This document shows positions 52,182 through 59,912 of a DNA stretch of 64,000 nt, one piece after another (positions within the stretch are counted from its first letter, which is position 1; each line of letters opens with the position of its first letter). Source of the DNA: JANLYC01 sp963750495 (lineage in GTDB: Bacteria > Actinomycetota > Actinomycetes > Propionibacteriales > Nocardioidaceae). Both the position numbers and the translations under genes were made by a program. Below the pieces are notes generated by a model. It did not search any database, had not been told where the DNA came from, and was given only the letters and a program-made list of their open reading frames with translations. The DNA lies in NCBI GenBank assembly GCA_963750495.1, contig CAVVQV010000008.1, positions 124,001 to 188,000 on the forward strand. Reading direction: 5' to 3'.

Positions 52182-52937
52182 CTACCTTCTGGAGTCGCGG
52201 GCGGTCGTGTAGCGGCACAACAGGGCACTGTCGGCCGTGAGCAGGTGGCGCAGCTCGAGGTGGGTCGGCGTGTCCAGCGCGGCTCCGTTGAGGATGCGGA
52301 GCGGGTCGCCGGCAACGAGCTGTGGACTGATGGTCAGGCACAGCTCGTCAAGACGCCCGGCGGCCACCAGGTCGCGCATCAGTGACGGCCCGCCCTCGCA
52401 GAGGAGTCGTTGGTGACCCCGGGCCACCAGGCCCTCGAGAGCACGGCCGATGTCGAGGGCGTGCGGGTCGTGCGGTGGGCTGGCCACGACCACAGGAACC
52501 GACGCGAGAACGCCGGCGTTCTCGTCGGCGGCCGCGGCGCTGGTCACGATCACGGTGGGGGCGGGCCCGCCGGTGAGGAGGGACGAGTCGATCCGGAGGC
52601 TGCGCGACACGACTGCTATGGCCGGGGTGGGGGCGAGTCCGAGCTCGGCACGCAGCTTGCCGTCGACCTCGTCCGGGAGCACGGGCTGGTAGCCCTCCGA
52701 CCGTGCTGTGCCGGCGCCGACGACGATCAGGTCGCAGAGTGAGCGCAGCAGGGCGAAGACCTGGCGATCGGCCGCTGTGGACAAGCTGCCCGACCGACTG
52801 TCGTCGCCGTGGGCAGCGCCGTCGAGCGTGGACACGAAGTTCGCGCGGACCCAGGTGCGTTCGGACGGATAGGCATAGAGCTCGACCAGGTCGTCAGTGG
52901 TCACCTCGCCGGGCGAGGTCGGAAACAGCGACTGCAC
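52182..52937 (-). CDS. RibD C-terminal-domain pyrimidine reductase-like protein
   Basis: 251 aa from GTG 52937, which has AGGAT eight bases upstream. TTG 53003 would lengthen it by 22 residues and overlap the PPK2 start. The DHFR-like RibD_C fold is shown by RTWVRANFVSTLDGAAH, STAADRQVFALLRSLCDLIVVGAGTARSEGY, and HQRLLCEGGPSLMRDLVAAGRLDELCLTISPQLV. Stand-alone members are NADPH-dependent reductases, some in riboflavin or deazaflavin pathways. No other rib genes are nearby, so the exact reaction is open. Ten bp separate it from the ligase, suggesting co-transcription. Confidence 0.85.
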   Translation of the reverse strand: MQSLFPTSPGEVTTDDLVELYAYPSERTWVRANFVSTLDGAAHGDDSRSGSLSTAADRQVFALLRSLCDLIVVGAGTARSEGYQPVLPDEVDGKLRAELGLAPTPAIAVVSRSLRIDSSLLTGGPAPTVIVTSAAAADENAGVLASVPVVVASPPHDPHALDIGRALEGLVARGHQRLLCEGGPSLMRDLVAAGRLDELCLTISPQLVAGDPLRILNGAALDTPTHLELRHLLTADSALLCRYTTARDSRR

Positions 52938-53002
52938 ACGTCGATCCTGCCATCTCGCCGGATCGAGACGCGCCGGTGCCGACGATGCGGCCGGTGTGGA
53001 CA

Positions 53003-53863
53003 ATGGCCCTCATGGTTGATCCCGCGGTTCCTGGTGTCTCCGACGTCCTCCGGCTCCCACCGGGTCCGGTCGACCTGGGCGATATCGATCCTCGCTCCAC
53101 GCCGGGCTTCGACGGCGACAAGGCCGACGGCAAGAAGGCCCTCGCGGCTCTCGGCCCCGAGGTCGCCGAGCTGCAGGAGCGGCTGTACGCCGAGTCACGC
53201 GGCACGGTCGAACGCAGCGTGCTCCTCGTCGTGCAGGGCATGGATACGTCCGGCAAGGGCGGCGTGATGCGGCACTGCGTCGGGCTACTCGACCCGCAGG
53301 GCGTCAACATCACGGCCTTCAAGGCGCCGACGAAGGCCGAGCTCTCCCACGACTTCCTGTGGCGGATCGAGAAGCACGTGCCCCGACCGGGCATGATCGG
53401 GATCTTCGACCGCAGCCACTACGAGGACGTGCTGATCGCACGCGTCCACGGGCTGGCGTCGGCGAAGGAGCTCGAGCGACGCTACGACGCCATCAACGAC
53501 TTCGAGCTCGACCTGCTCGGTCGTGGCACCCGCGTCATCACCTGCATGCTGCACATCTCCAAGGGCGAACAGGGCGACCGCTTGTCCGAGCGGCTCGACA
53601 ACCCGAGCAAGCACTGGAAGTTCAACCCCGACGACATCGACGAACGGGGGCGCTGGGACGAGTACATGGCCGCCTACGCCGTGGCGCTGGAGCGCTGCAA
53701 CACCGAGGCGTCGCCGTTCTACGTGGTCCCGAGCGACCGCAAGTGGTACCGCAACTGGGCGATCACGTCGATCCTGCTCGAACAGCTCCGGGCGATGGAC
53801 CCGCAGTACCCGCCCGGTGACTTCGACGTCGACGAGCAACGGGCCCGCCTCGCCGCCACCTGA
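53003..53863 (+). CDS. Polyphosphate kinase 2 family (PPK2)
   Basis: 286 aa from ATG 53003, with ATG 53012 as alternative. Walker A is QGMDTSGKGG (79-87), Walker B DRSHYEDV, and the lid motif includes RRYDAINDFELDLLGRGTRVITCMLHISKGEQ. The core WKFNPDDIDERGRWDEYMAAYAVALERCNT and SDRKWYRNWAITSILLE complete the family. It transfers phosphate between polyphosphate and nucleotides (ADP/AMP or GDP). The single-domain length fits class I or III; which nucleotide is used cannot be said. Confidence 0.92.
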   Translation: MALMVDPAVPGVSDVLRLPPGPVDLGDIDPRSTPGFDGDKADGKKALAALGPEVAELQERLYAESRGTVERSVLLVVQGMDTSGKGGVMRHCVGLLDPQGVNITAFKAPTKAELSHDFLWRIEKHVPRPGMIGIFDRSHYEDVLIARVHGLASAKELERRYDAINDFELDLLGRGTRVITCMLHISKGEQGDRLSERLDNPSKHWKFNPDDIDERGRWDEYMAAYAVALERCNTEASPFYVVPSDRKWYRNWAITSILLEQLRAMDPQYPPGDFDVDEQRARLAAT

Positions 53864-53880
53864 TCGCGGGGCCACCACCG

Positions 53881-53916
53881 GAGGGCGCGACGCCGGGTGG
53901 GTGACGTCGCGCCCTC
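53881..53916. terminator. Bidirectional terminator hairpin
   Basis: GAGGGCGCGACG (53881-53892) pairs perfectly with CGTCGCGCCCTC (53905-53916) across a 12-base loop. It lies between the convergent PPK2 and sirohydrochlorin chelatase stops. There is no poly-T, as usual in high-GC genomes. Confidence 0.6.
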
Positions 53917-53953
53917 ACGCTCAGGGGGTGCGTCGCAGGTGCCTGGTCCGGCG

Positions 53954-54703
53954 TCAGGCAGGCAGCTTGACGAGCTGCAGCGCCCCGACGGAGTACCGCG
54001 CCAGGAGGATACGGCTCAGCTCGGCGTGCGCACCCAGCGGACGCGACACCGCGACGGCCCCGGCCTCCCGAGCGAGCTCTTCGGCTCGGTCGGGCAGCCG
54101 CCCCGGTGCGATGAAGAGCGATCCCACGGCGACGTGGCGACGACCCTGCCGACGCCAGTCTCGTACGGCCTCACCTGTCGACGGGGGAGCCGTGGACGCG
54201 AAGGCCACGCTCGTGGGAAGCCGGTGCCGGTTGCCCCACAGCCGCGCCAGCCGGGCCACGGTGGTGTTGGCAAGCGCGTCGGACGTCCCGGCTGCGGCGA
54301 GCACGAGCGCGTCGAGCTCCCGGACGCGCGACTCCCTGAGCGACTCACGCAGCCGTTCGTCCAGGATCGTGAGGAGTGCGGCGTCGGTCCCGACCACGTC
54401 GGCGACCCGAATGGCCAGTCCGTCGTGCCGCTCGGTCGCGCGTGCCACGACCTCGGGCACATCGATGCGTGCGTGGTAGGCCTCGGTGAGCAGCAGCGGC
54501 ACCACCACGATCTCGTCATGGCCACGCGCGGCCAGCCGGTCGACGACCGAGTCCACGTCTGGCCGGGCGTGGTCGAGGAAGGCAGGCTCGATCTTGAGGT
54601 CTGGTCGCATGGCCTTCGTCGTGGCGACGATCTGCCGGATGGTCCGGGCAGCGCGCGGGTCACGGCTGCCGTGGGCGAGGGCGATGAGGGCTGGAGCGTT
54701 CAT
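53954..54703 (-). CDS. CbiX-like sirohydrochlorin chelatase
   Basis: 249 aa from ATG 54703, overlapping the cysH stop (ATGA). Two CbiX/SirB-type half-domains are present: LIALAHGSRDPRAARTIRQIV at the N-terminus and VVVPLLLTEAYHARIDVPEVV, then LVLAAAGTSDAL and VAVGSLFIAPGRLPDRAEELAREAGAVAVSRPLGAH. The catalytic histidines are His11 in AHGSRD and His77 in YHARID. It should insert Fe2+ (or Co2+) into sirohydrochlorin, yielding siroheme for the sulfite reductase of the same operon. Some family members of this type are called CysG-like partners. Confidence 0.86.
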   Translation of the reverse strand: MNAPALIALAHGSRDPRAARTIRQIVATTKAMRPDLKIEPAFLDHARPDVDSVVDRLAARGHDEIVVVPLLLTEAYHARIDVPEVVARATERHDGLAIRVADVVGTDAALLTILDERLRESLRESRVRELDALVLAAAGTSDALANTTVARLARLWGNRHRLPTSVAFASTAPPSTGEAVRDWRRQGRRHVAVGSLFIAPGRLPDRAEELAREAGAVAVSRPLGAHAELSRILLARYSVGALQLVKLPA

Positions 54704-55422
54704 GAGTGGATTCCGCATTCTGTCTTGCCGGTCCCGGTCCAACGCCCGCTCCGGGCGTCATCGCCCGGGGCAACACGTCGGGTGCAGGGCCAGCATCCGA
54801 TCGACGGGTAGCCGTCGTACTGCAGCGGGTTGACGAGAACCCCGCCAGGTCCGGCGTGCTCGGTGATGTAGCGGTCGACGTCCGACTGTGTCCAGCGCGC
54901 GAGCGGCGAGACCTTGACCTTTCCCTTGGCGGCGTCCCAACCGACGACGGGAGCGATGACGCGGTTGTGCGTCTCCTCACGTCGCAGCCCGGTCGCCCAG
55001 GCGTCGTACGCCACCAGGCCGTCCGTGAGCGGCTGCACCTTGCGCAGCGAGCAGCACAGGTCGGGGTCACGGGACCACAGGTCGGGGCCGTACTGCTCGT
55101 CCTGCTCCTGCACCGAGATCGTGGGTGAGAGCGTCACGACGTTGACGGGGTGCGTGGCGGCCACGGCGTCGCGAGTCCCGATCGTCTCGACGAAGTGGTA
55201 GCCGGTGTCGAGGAACAGGACGTCGATGCCGGGTGCCACGCGGCCGGCCAGATGAGCGAGAACCGAGTCGCTCATCGACGAGGTCACGCAGAACCTGCCG
55301 CCGAACGTCTCGACGGCCCACTCGATGACCGCTTCTGCCGGGGCGAGCTCGAGCTCCGGTCCCGCGATCAGCGCGGTCTCTCGCAGCTCGTCCACACCGG
55401 GCAGGGTCGGGGTGACTGTCAT
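54700..55422 (-). CDS. cysH: Adenylylsulfate (APS) reductase, [4Fe-4S] type
   Basis: 240 aa from ATG 55422, overlapping the 60-aa zinc ribbon's stop by 4 bp. Domain signatures: FCVTSSMSDSVLAHLAG (SDS-type P-loop), FLDTGYHFVET, then the iron-sulfur cysteine pairs DLCCSLRKV and GCWPC, which mark the APS (not PAPS) reductase class. The catalytic cysteine is in TECGIHS at the C-terminus. It reduces APS to sulfite, supplying the sulfite reductase encoded by the same operon. Confidence 0.93.
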   Translation of the reverse strand: MTVTPTLPGVDELRETALIAGPELELAPAEAVIEWAVETFGGRFCVTSSMSDSVLAHLAGRVAPGIDVLFLDTGYHFVETIGTRDAVAATHPVNVVTLSPTISVQEQDEQYGPDLWSRDPDLCCSLRKVQPLTDGLVAYDAWATGLRREETHNRVIAPVVGWDAAKGKVKVSPLARWTQSDVDRYITEHAGPGGVLVNPLQYDGYPSIGCWPCTRRVAPGDDARSGRWTGTGKTECGIHS

Positions 55423-55601
55423 GACGAGCCCTCTCCGTGGTCACCGGCGGATCGACCGGTCGGGGTGAGCAGTCCGATGAACTTCACGCCGAACGCGCGC
55501 AGGCACTCACGGCACTCCCAGGCACCGTGGACGTCACCGTGCGGATGCAGGTTCTCCCCGGCGCAGTACGGGCAGTGCAGCGGCACACTGTGCGCGCTCA
55601 T
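55419..55601 (-). CDS. 60-aa zinc-ribbon-like protein in the sulfur operon
   Basis: 60 aa from ATG 55601. It overlaps the sulfite reductase stop and the cysH start, each by ATGA. Two CxxC pairs (HCPYCAGEN, ECREC) make a compact zinc ribbon, and the tail is polar (TPTGRSAGDHGEGSS). It is a small, conserved-looking component of actinobacterial sulfite reductase operons. A role in electron transfer or assembly can be suggested, but nothing in the sequence proves it. Confidence 0.72.
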   Translation of the reverse strand: MSAHSVPLHCPYCAGENLHPHGDVHGAWECRECLRAFGVKFIGLLTPTGRSAGDHGEGSS

Positions 55602-57286
55602 CTCAACGCCTCCTCGTCTGCTCGTAGTGCCCACGCCGCGAACCGCTCGCCTTCTGCACGGCCGGCGAGGTAGCCCCGCACGATGCGCTCGACGTAGTCG
55701 GTGAGCCCGGTCGACGTGACCTTGTGGCCGCGCAGCTTCCGGCCGAACCCGGCCTCGAGACCGACGCCGCCGCCGAGGTGGACCTGGAAGCCCTCCACGT
55801 GGTTGCCGTGCTCGTCGAGCACGAGCTGCCCCTTCAGCCCGATGTCGGCGATCTGGATGCGGGCGCAGGAGTTGGGGCAGCCGTTCAGGTGCACGGTGAT
55901 CGGCGTGTCCAGCTCAGGAATCCGCTCCTCGAGCGCGGACACGAGCTGGGCTGCCCGGCCCTTGGTCTCGACGATGGCGAGCTTGCAGAACTCGATGCCG
56001 GTGCACGCCATCGTCGACCGCCGCCACTGGCTCGGTCGGGTCGACAGTCCGATGTCCTCGACCGCGGCGACCAGTGAGCTGACCTGGTCGGGCTCGACGT
56101 CGAGGATCACGAGCTTCTGGTACGGCGTCGTCCGCAGCCGGGTCGAGCCATGTGACTCGATGATGTCGGCCAGCTTGGTCAGCGTCGTGCCCGAGATCCT
56201 GCCGGCGACGGGGGAGACACCGACGTAGTGGCGACCGTCGACCTGGGCATGCACACCGACGTGGTCGCCGTTTCCGACGGGCTTCGCCGGGGGCTCGCCG
56301 TCCACCAGGTTGCGGTGCAGGTACTCGCCTTCGAGGACGGCCCGGAACTTGTCGACGCCCCAGTCCGCGACCAGGAACTTCAAGCGGGCCCGGGCACGGA
56401 GGCGGCGGTAGCCGTAGTCGCGGAAGACACTGATGACGCCGCGCCACACGTCGGCGACGTCCTCGAGCGGCACCCACACGCCGAGCGACTTGGCCAGTTG
56501 TGGGTTGGTGGACAGCCCACCACCGACCCAGACGTCGAACCCGACCCCGTGCTCGGGGTGAACCGTGGGCACGAAGGCGAGGTCGTTGACCTCGGGGGCG
56601 ACGTCGAGGCTCGGGTGCCCGGTGATCGCGGTCTTGAACTTGCGCGGCAGGTTGGAGAACTCAGGCGAGCCGATGTAGTGCTGGACGATCTCGTCGATCG
56701 CGGGCGTGGGGTCGATGAGCTCGTCGGCGGCGATCCCGGCCAGGGGACCCCCGAGGACGACGCGTGGAGCGTCTCCGCATGCCTCCTGCGTGGAGAGGCC
56801 GACCGACTCCAGCCGGTCCCAGATCGTAGGGACGTCTTCGACACGCACCCAGTGCAGCTGGATGTTCTGGCGATCGGTCACGTCGGCGCTGTCGCGAGCG
56901 TAGGTCGTGGAGATGTCGGCGATCGTGCGCAGCTGCGCGGTCGTCAGCTGTCCACCGTCGATGCGGACGCGCAGCATGAAGTACTCGTCGTCGAGCTCGT
57001 GCGGCTCGAGGACGGCGGTCCGGCCGCCGTCGATGCCGGGCCGGCGCTGGGTGTACAGACCCCACCAACGGAATCGGTTTCGTAGGTCGGAGGGGTCGAT
57101 CGACGCGAAGCCTCGGTGCGCGTAGATGTTCTCGATGCGGGCCCGGACGTTCAGCGGGTCATCGTCCTTCTTGGCCTGCTCGTTGGCGTTGAGAGGCTCC
57201 CGGTAGCCGAGCGCCCACTGTCCCTCGCCGCGGGCGGGACGAGGAGCCGCAGGGCGGGCCTGCGTGGCGGTGCTGGGGGGTGTCAT
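55598..57286 (-). CDS. Ferredoxin-dependent sulfite reductase (siroheme, 4Fe-4S)
   Basis: 562 aa from ATG 57286, TGAGGA ribosome site. The two half-repeats of siroheme sulfite/nitrite reductase are visible. The cluster cysteines are in STMACTGIEFCKLAI and HLNGCPNSCARI. The active-site region has YTQRRPGIDGGRT and QEACGDAPRVVLGGPLAG, matching actinobacterial SirA, which is sulfite-specific rather than nitrite-specific. It reduces sulfite to sulfide with ferredoxin. It heads a four-gene operon after the leader peptide. Confidence 0.92.
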   Translation of the reverse strand: MTPPSTATQARPAAPRPARGEGQWALGYREPLNANEQAKKDDDPLNVRARIENIYAHRGFASIDPSDLRNRFRWWGLYTQRRPGIDGGRTAVLEPHELDDEYFMLRVRIDGGQLTTAQLRTIADISTTYARDSADVTDRQNIQLHWVRVEDVPTIWDRLESVGLSTQEACGDAPRVVLGGPLAGIAADELIDPTPAIDEIVQHYIGSPEFSNLPRKFKTAITGHPSLDVAPEVNDLAFVPTVHPEHGVGFDVWVGGGLSTNPQLAKSLGVWVPLEDVADVWRGVISVFRDYGYRRLRARARLKFLVADWGVDKFRAVLEGEYLHRNLVDGEPPAKPVGNGDHVGVHAQVDGRHYVGVSPVAGRISGTTLTKLADIIESHGSTRLRTTPYQKLVILDVEPDQVSSLVAAVEDIGLSTRPSQWRRSTMACTGIEFCKLAIVETKGRAAQLVSALEERIPELDTPITVHLNGCPNSCARIQIADIGLKGQLVLDEHGNHVEGFQVHLGGGVGLEAGFGRKLRGHKVTSTGLTDYVERIVRGYLAGRAEGERFAAWALRADEEALR

Positions 57287-57390
57287 GCGTGTCCTCAGGG
57301 GAGGGGCACGCGGTCGACGCTGACGAGTCTCGACGGTGAGGGGTCGTCGGGCGGCGATCGCGGCCGGACTAGGGAGTCAGGCGGGCGAGG

Positions 57391-57483
57391 TCAGGCCGAC
57401 ATACACATCGCGCTGCGCGTCTTGCCGAAGTCCACGTGGCGGCGTGCCACGAGACGTACGGAGAGGCGTGCGAACGATGTCAT
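57391..57483 (-). CDS. Cysteine-containing leader peptide of the sulfur operon
   Basis: 30 codons: MTSFARLSVRLVARRHVDFGKTRSAMCMSA in two runs, MTSFARLSVRLVARRHVDFG then KTRSAMCMSA. Actinobacterial sulfur operons commonly carry such short leaders with a conserved RRHVDxGxxxSAxC core, and mycobacterial examples are reported to attenuate in response to cysteine. Here it lies 104 bp upstream of sulfite reductase, on the same strand. The intervening RNA can form small hairpins (GACTCCCTAGTC near the stop). The annotation rests on motif and position. Confidence 0.72.
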   Translation of the reverse strand: MTSFARLSVRLVARRHVDFGKTRSAMCMSA

Positions 57484-57504
57484 GGCTGAAAGCGTGACGA
57501 CCTG

Positions 57505-57543
57505 AGGTAGGCCGGCGCAAGGCACTATCTCAAGTGATGAGAT
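57505..57543 (-). promoter_or_regulatory. Promoter of the sulfur operon with inverted repeat on the -35
   Basis: On the minus strand TTGAGA (57528-57533) and CTACCT (57505-57510) are 17 bp apart. The -35 lies inside ATCTCA-N5-TGAGAT (57527-57543), a symmetric site that could be bound by a regulator. Confidence 0.45.
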
Positions 57544-57592
57544 TTACGCCCACAATACGAGACACCGAGCGACGAGAGTCGACATCTCTCAC

Positions 57593-57615
57593 GTCTCGCG
57601 TCCGACAGGCGAGAC
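57593..57615 (-). terminator. Stem-loop downstream of glyA
   Basis: GTCTCGC (57593-57599) pairs with GCGAGAC (57609-57615) across nine bases, 35 bp past the glyA stop. It has no U-tract. Confidence 0.35.
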
Positions 57616-57649
57616 GCAATCCCACATCCCTGACGTCCCTGATCCGGGG

Positions 57650-59116
57650 CTAGAGCTCCAGGCCGGGATACAGAGGGCAGCGCTCGAGCATCTCGGAGGC
57701 CGCCGCCTTGGCGCGGTCGGCGACGCCGTCCTCGAGGGTGTACTGCGCCTTCGACGGTCCGTTCTTGCCCGCGTTAGCGGTCGTGTGGGACAGCACCTCG
57801 ACGATGATCTGCGCGACCCGGTCGAACTCGTCATGGCCGAAACCGCGTGTCGTCAACGCCGGCGTGCCCAACCGGACTCCGCTGGTGTACCACGCGCCGT
57901 TCGGGTCGGACGGCACCGAGTTGCGGTTGGTGACGACACCGGAGTCGAGCAGGGCGGACTCGGCCTGCCGGCCGGTGAGGCCGAACGACGAGACGTCCAG
58001 CAGCACGATGTGGTTGTCCGTGCCCCCGGTGACGAGGTTGGCGTCGCGCTTCAGGAAGCCTTCGGCGAGAGATTTCGCGTTGGTCGCGACCCGACCGGCA
58101 TACTCCTGGAACTCCGGCCGTCGAGCCTCCGCGAGCGCCACCGCCTTGGCCGCCATCACATGCGACAGCGGCCCGCCGAGCACCATGGGGCAGCCGCGGT
58201 CGACAGCGTCGGAGTACTCCGCGGTCGCCAGCACCAGGCCGCCACGCGGTCCGCGCAACGACTTGTGTGTGGTGGTGGTGGTCACGTGGGCGTGTGGCAC
58301 CGGGTCCTCGTCGCCAGTGAAGACCTTGCCGGCCACCAGGCCGGCGAAGTGCGCCATGTCGACCATGAGGGTCGCGCCGACCTCGTCGGCGATCTCCCGC
58401 ATCTTCGCGAAGTCCACCCGCCGGGGATAGGCCGAGTAGCCGGCGATGAGCACGAGCGGCTTGAACTCGCGCGCCACGGCGGCGACCCGGTCGTAGTCGA
58501 GCAGGCCGGTCTCGGGGTCGGTGCCGTAGCTGCGTTGGTGGAACATCTTGCCGCTGATGTTCGGCCGGAAGCCGTGCGTGAGGTGGCCACCCGCGTCGAG
58601 CGACATGCCGAGCATCCGCTGGTTACCGAGCTCGTGGCGCACCGTCTCCCAGTCGGCCTCGCTGAGGTCGTTGACGTTCTTGGCGCCGAGACGTTCGAGA
58701 GCCGGGCCCTCGACCCGCGTGGCGAGGATGGCCCAGAACGCGACGAGGTTCGCATCGATCCCGGAATGCGGTTGCACATAGGCGTAAGGCGCGCCGAACA
58801 GCTCGCGAGCATGTTCGGCAGCGATGGACTCGACCTGGTCGACGTTCTGGCAGCCGGCGTAGAAGCGGTGCCCGATCGTCCCCTCGGCGTACTTGTCAGA
58901 CAGGAAGCTGCTCATCGTCAGCAGCACCGCCGGCGAGGCGTAGTTCTCACTCGCGATCAGCTTGAGCGAGGCGCGCTGGTCGGCAAGCTCCGCCCGGGTG
59001 GCATCGGCGATCCGCGGCTCGACGGAGGCGATGACCTCCAGGGCTGACTGGTACGCCGCGCTGGCCGTCTTGGTGAGGGCGTCGGCATCGAGGGAGGACG
59101 TTGAGGCATCGGTCAT
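57650..59116 (-). CDS. glyA: Serine hydroxymethyltransferase
   Basis: 488 aa from ATG 59116, TAGGCT-N6-ATG (leaderless). The PLP site is TTTTTHKSLRGPRGGLVL, with the Lys in HK. LKLIASENYASPAVL and the signatures KYAEGTIGHRFYAGCQNVD and VDMAHFAGLVAGKVF are intact. It interconverts serine and glycine with tetrahydrofolate. The protein is about 70 residues longer than the usual 420, mainly through an insertion around residues 128-165 (LERLGAKNVNDLSEADWETVRHELGNQRM) seen in a long-form subgroup. Confidence 0.94.
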   Translation of the reverse strand: MTDASTSSLDADALTKTASAAYQSALEVIASVEPRIADATRAELADQRASLKLIASENYASPAVLLTMSSFLSDKYAEGTIGHRFYAGCQNVDQVESIAAEHARELFGAPYAYVQPHSGIDANLVAFWAILATRVEGPALERLGAKNVNDLSEADWETVRHELGNQRMLGMSLDAGGHLTHGFRPNISGKMFHQRSYGTDPETGLLDYDRVAAVAREFKPLVLIAGYSAYPRRVDFAKMREIADEVGATLMVDMAHFAGLVAGKVFTGDEDPVPHAHVTTTTTHKSLRGPRGGLVLATAEYSDAVDRGCPMVLGGPLSHVMAAKAVALAEARRPEFQEYAGRVATNAKSLAEGFLKRDANLVTGGTDNHIVLLDVSSFGLTGRQAESALLDSGVVTNRNSVPSDPNGAWYTSGVRLGTPALTTRGFGHDEFDRVAQIIVEVLSHTTANAGKNGPSKAQYTLEDGVADRAKAAASEMLERCPLYPGLEL

Positions 59117-59196
59117 GACGTCAGCCTAGAGGCGGGCAGCAGGTCCTCGACAGACCCATGGCGCACGGGATGGCCGCCCCCAGGAGTTTGGAGACC

Positions 59197-59892
59197 TCAG
59201 CCGGCCGGATCCGCAGGTTCGGGTGTGCTCGGTCGAGCCGCAGGGAGGGTGCCGAGGGTGATCAGGCTGGCCAGCAAGGCCCCGAGCAGCTGGGCGAGCA
59301 CGAAGATCGGTACCCACTTCCAGTCGAGGATCCCGGTCAACCCCATGGCGAAGGTCACGACCGGGTTCAGAGCCGCGCCGGAGATCGGACCTGCCGCCAC
59401 CGTGCCCGCCGCGACGATCCCCCCGATGGCCAGACCTGCCGGACCGAGCTGGTAGTCACGAGCCTCCACCGTGGCGTCGGGTCCGGTCAGTCGCCCGAGG
59501 GTGCCCAGGTAGACCCAGGCGAGCGCGAAGGAGAAGACGAGCTCGACCAGAAAGGCTGCGACCACGAGGCCGCTCAGGTCGAGCGGACCCGGGAGGGCGT
59601 CGATCTGGTCGCCGTAGATCCCCGCCGTGAGCAGATAGGCGACGAGGCCGCCGAGCAGCTGTGCCGCCAGGTACGGCACCAGCTCGACGACAGGAAGCGT
59701 GCCCCGGATCACCGTGGCGAGCGACAGCGCCGGGTTGAGGTGCGCTCCGGACATGGGCGCGCACGTGTACACCAGCGCGAGCAGGGCCGCGCCGACCGCG
59801 AGCGGCGCGAGGTCCGACCCGGACAACGTGGCCGTCAGTACCGCCATCACGAACAGAGTGCTGCCGAGCAGTTCCGAGACGTACGCACGCAT
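59197..59892 (-). CDS. Aquaporin / MIP-family channel
   Basis: 231 aa from ATG 59892, GATACT-N6-ATG. Six helices plus two re-entrant loops: the first has NPA (SGAHLNPALS), the second has NPV (SGAALNPVVT) instead of NPA. The channel's aromatic/arginine filter cannot be assigned reliably; the residue after the second motif is valine-threonine, not arginine, so water or small neutral solute transport is uncertain. It lies 20 bp past the AidB-like gene's stop and 80 bp before glyA. Confidence 0.87.
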   Translation of the reverse strand: MRAYVSELLGSTLFVMAVLTATLSGSDLAPLAVGAALLALVYTCAPMSGAHLNPALSLATVIRGTLPVVELVPYLAAQLLGGLVAYLLTAGIYGDQIDALPGPLDLSGLVVAAFLVELVFSFALAWVYLGTLGRLTGPDATVEARDYQLGPAGLAIGGIVAAGTVAAGPISGAALNPVVTFAMGLTGILDWKWVPIFVLAQLLGALLASLITLGTLPAARPSTPEPADPAG

Positions 59893-59912
59893 GGCGGCAG
59901 TATCCCGCGTCC

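Noticed and set aside
59117..59196. Glycine or ZTP riboswitch before glyA
   Set aside because: The 80-bp gap lacks the conserved blocks of either class, and glyA has a leaderless-type start.
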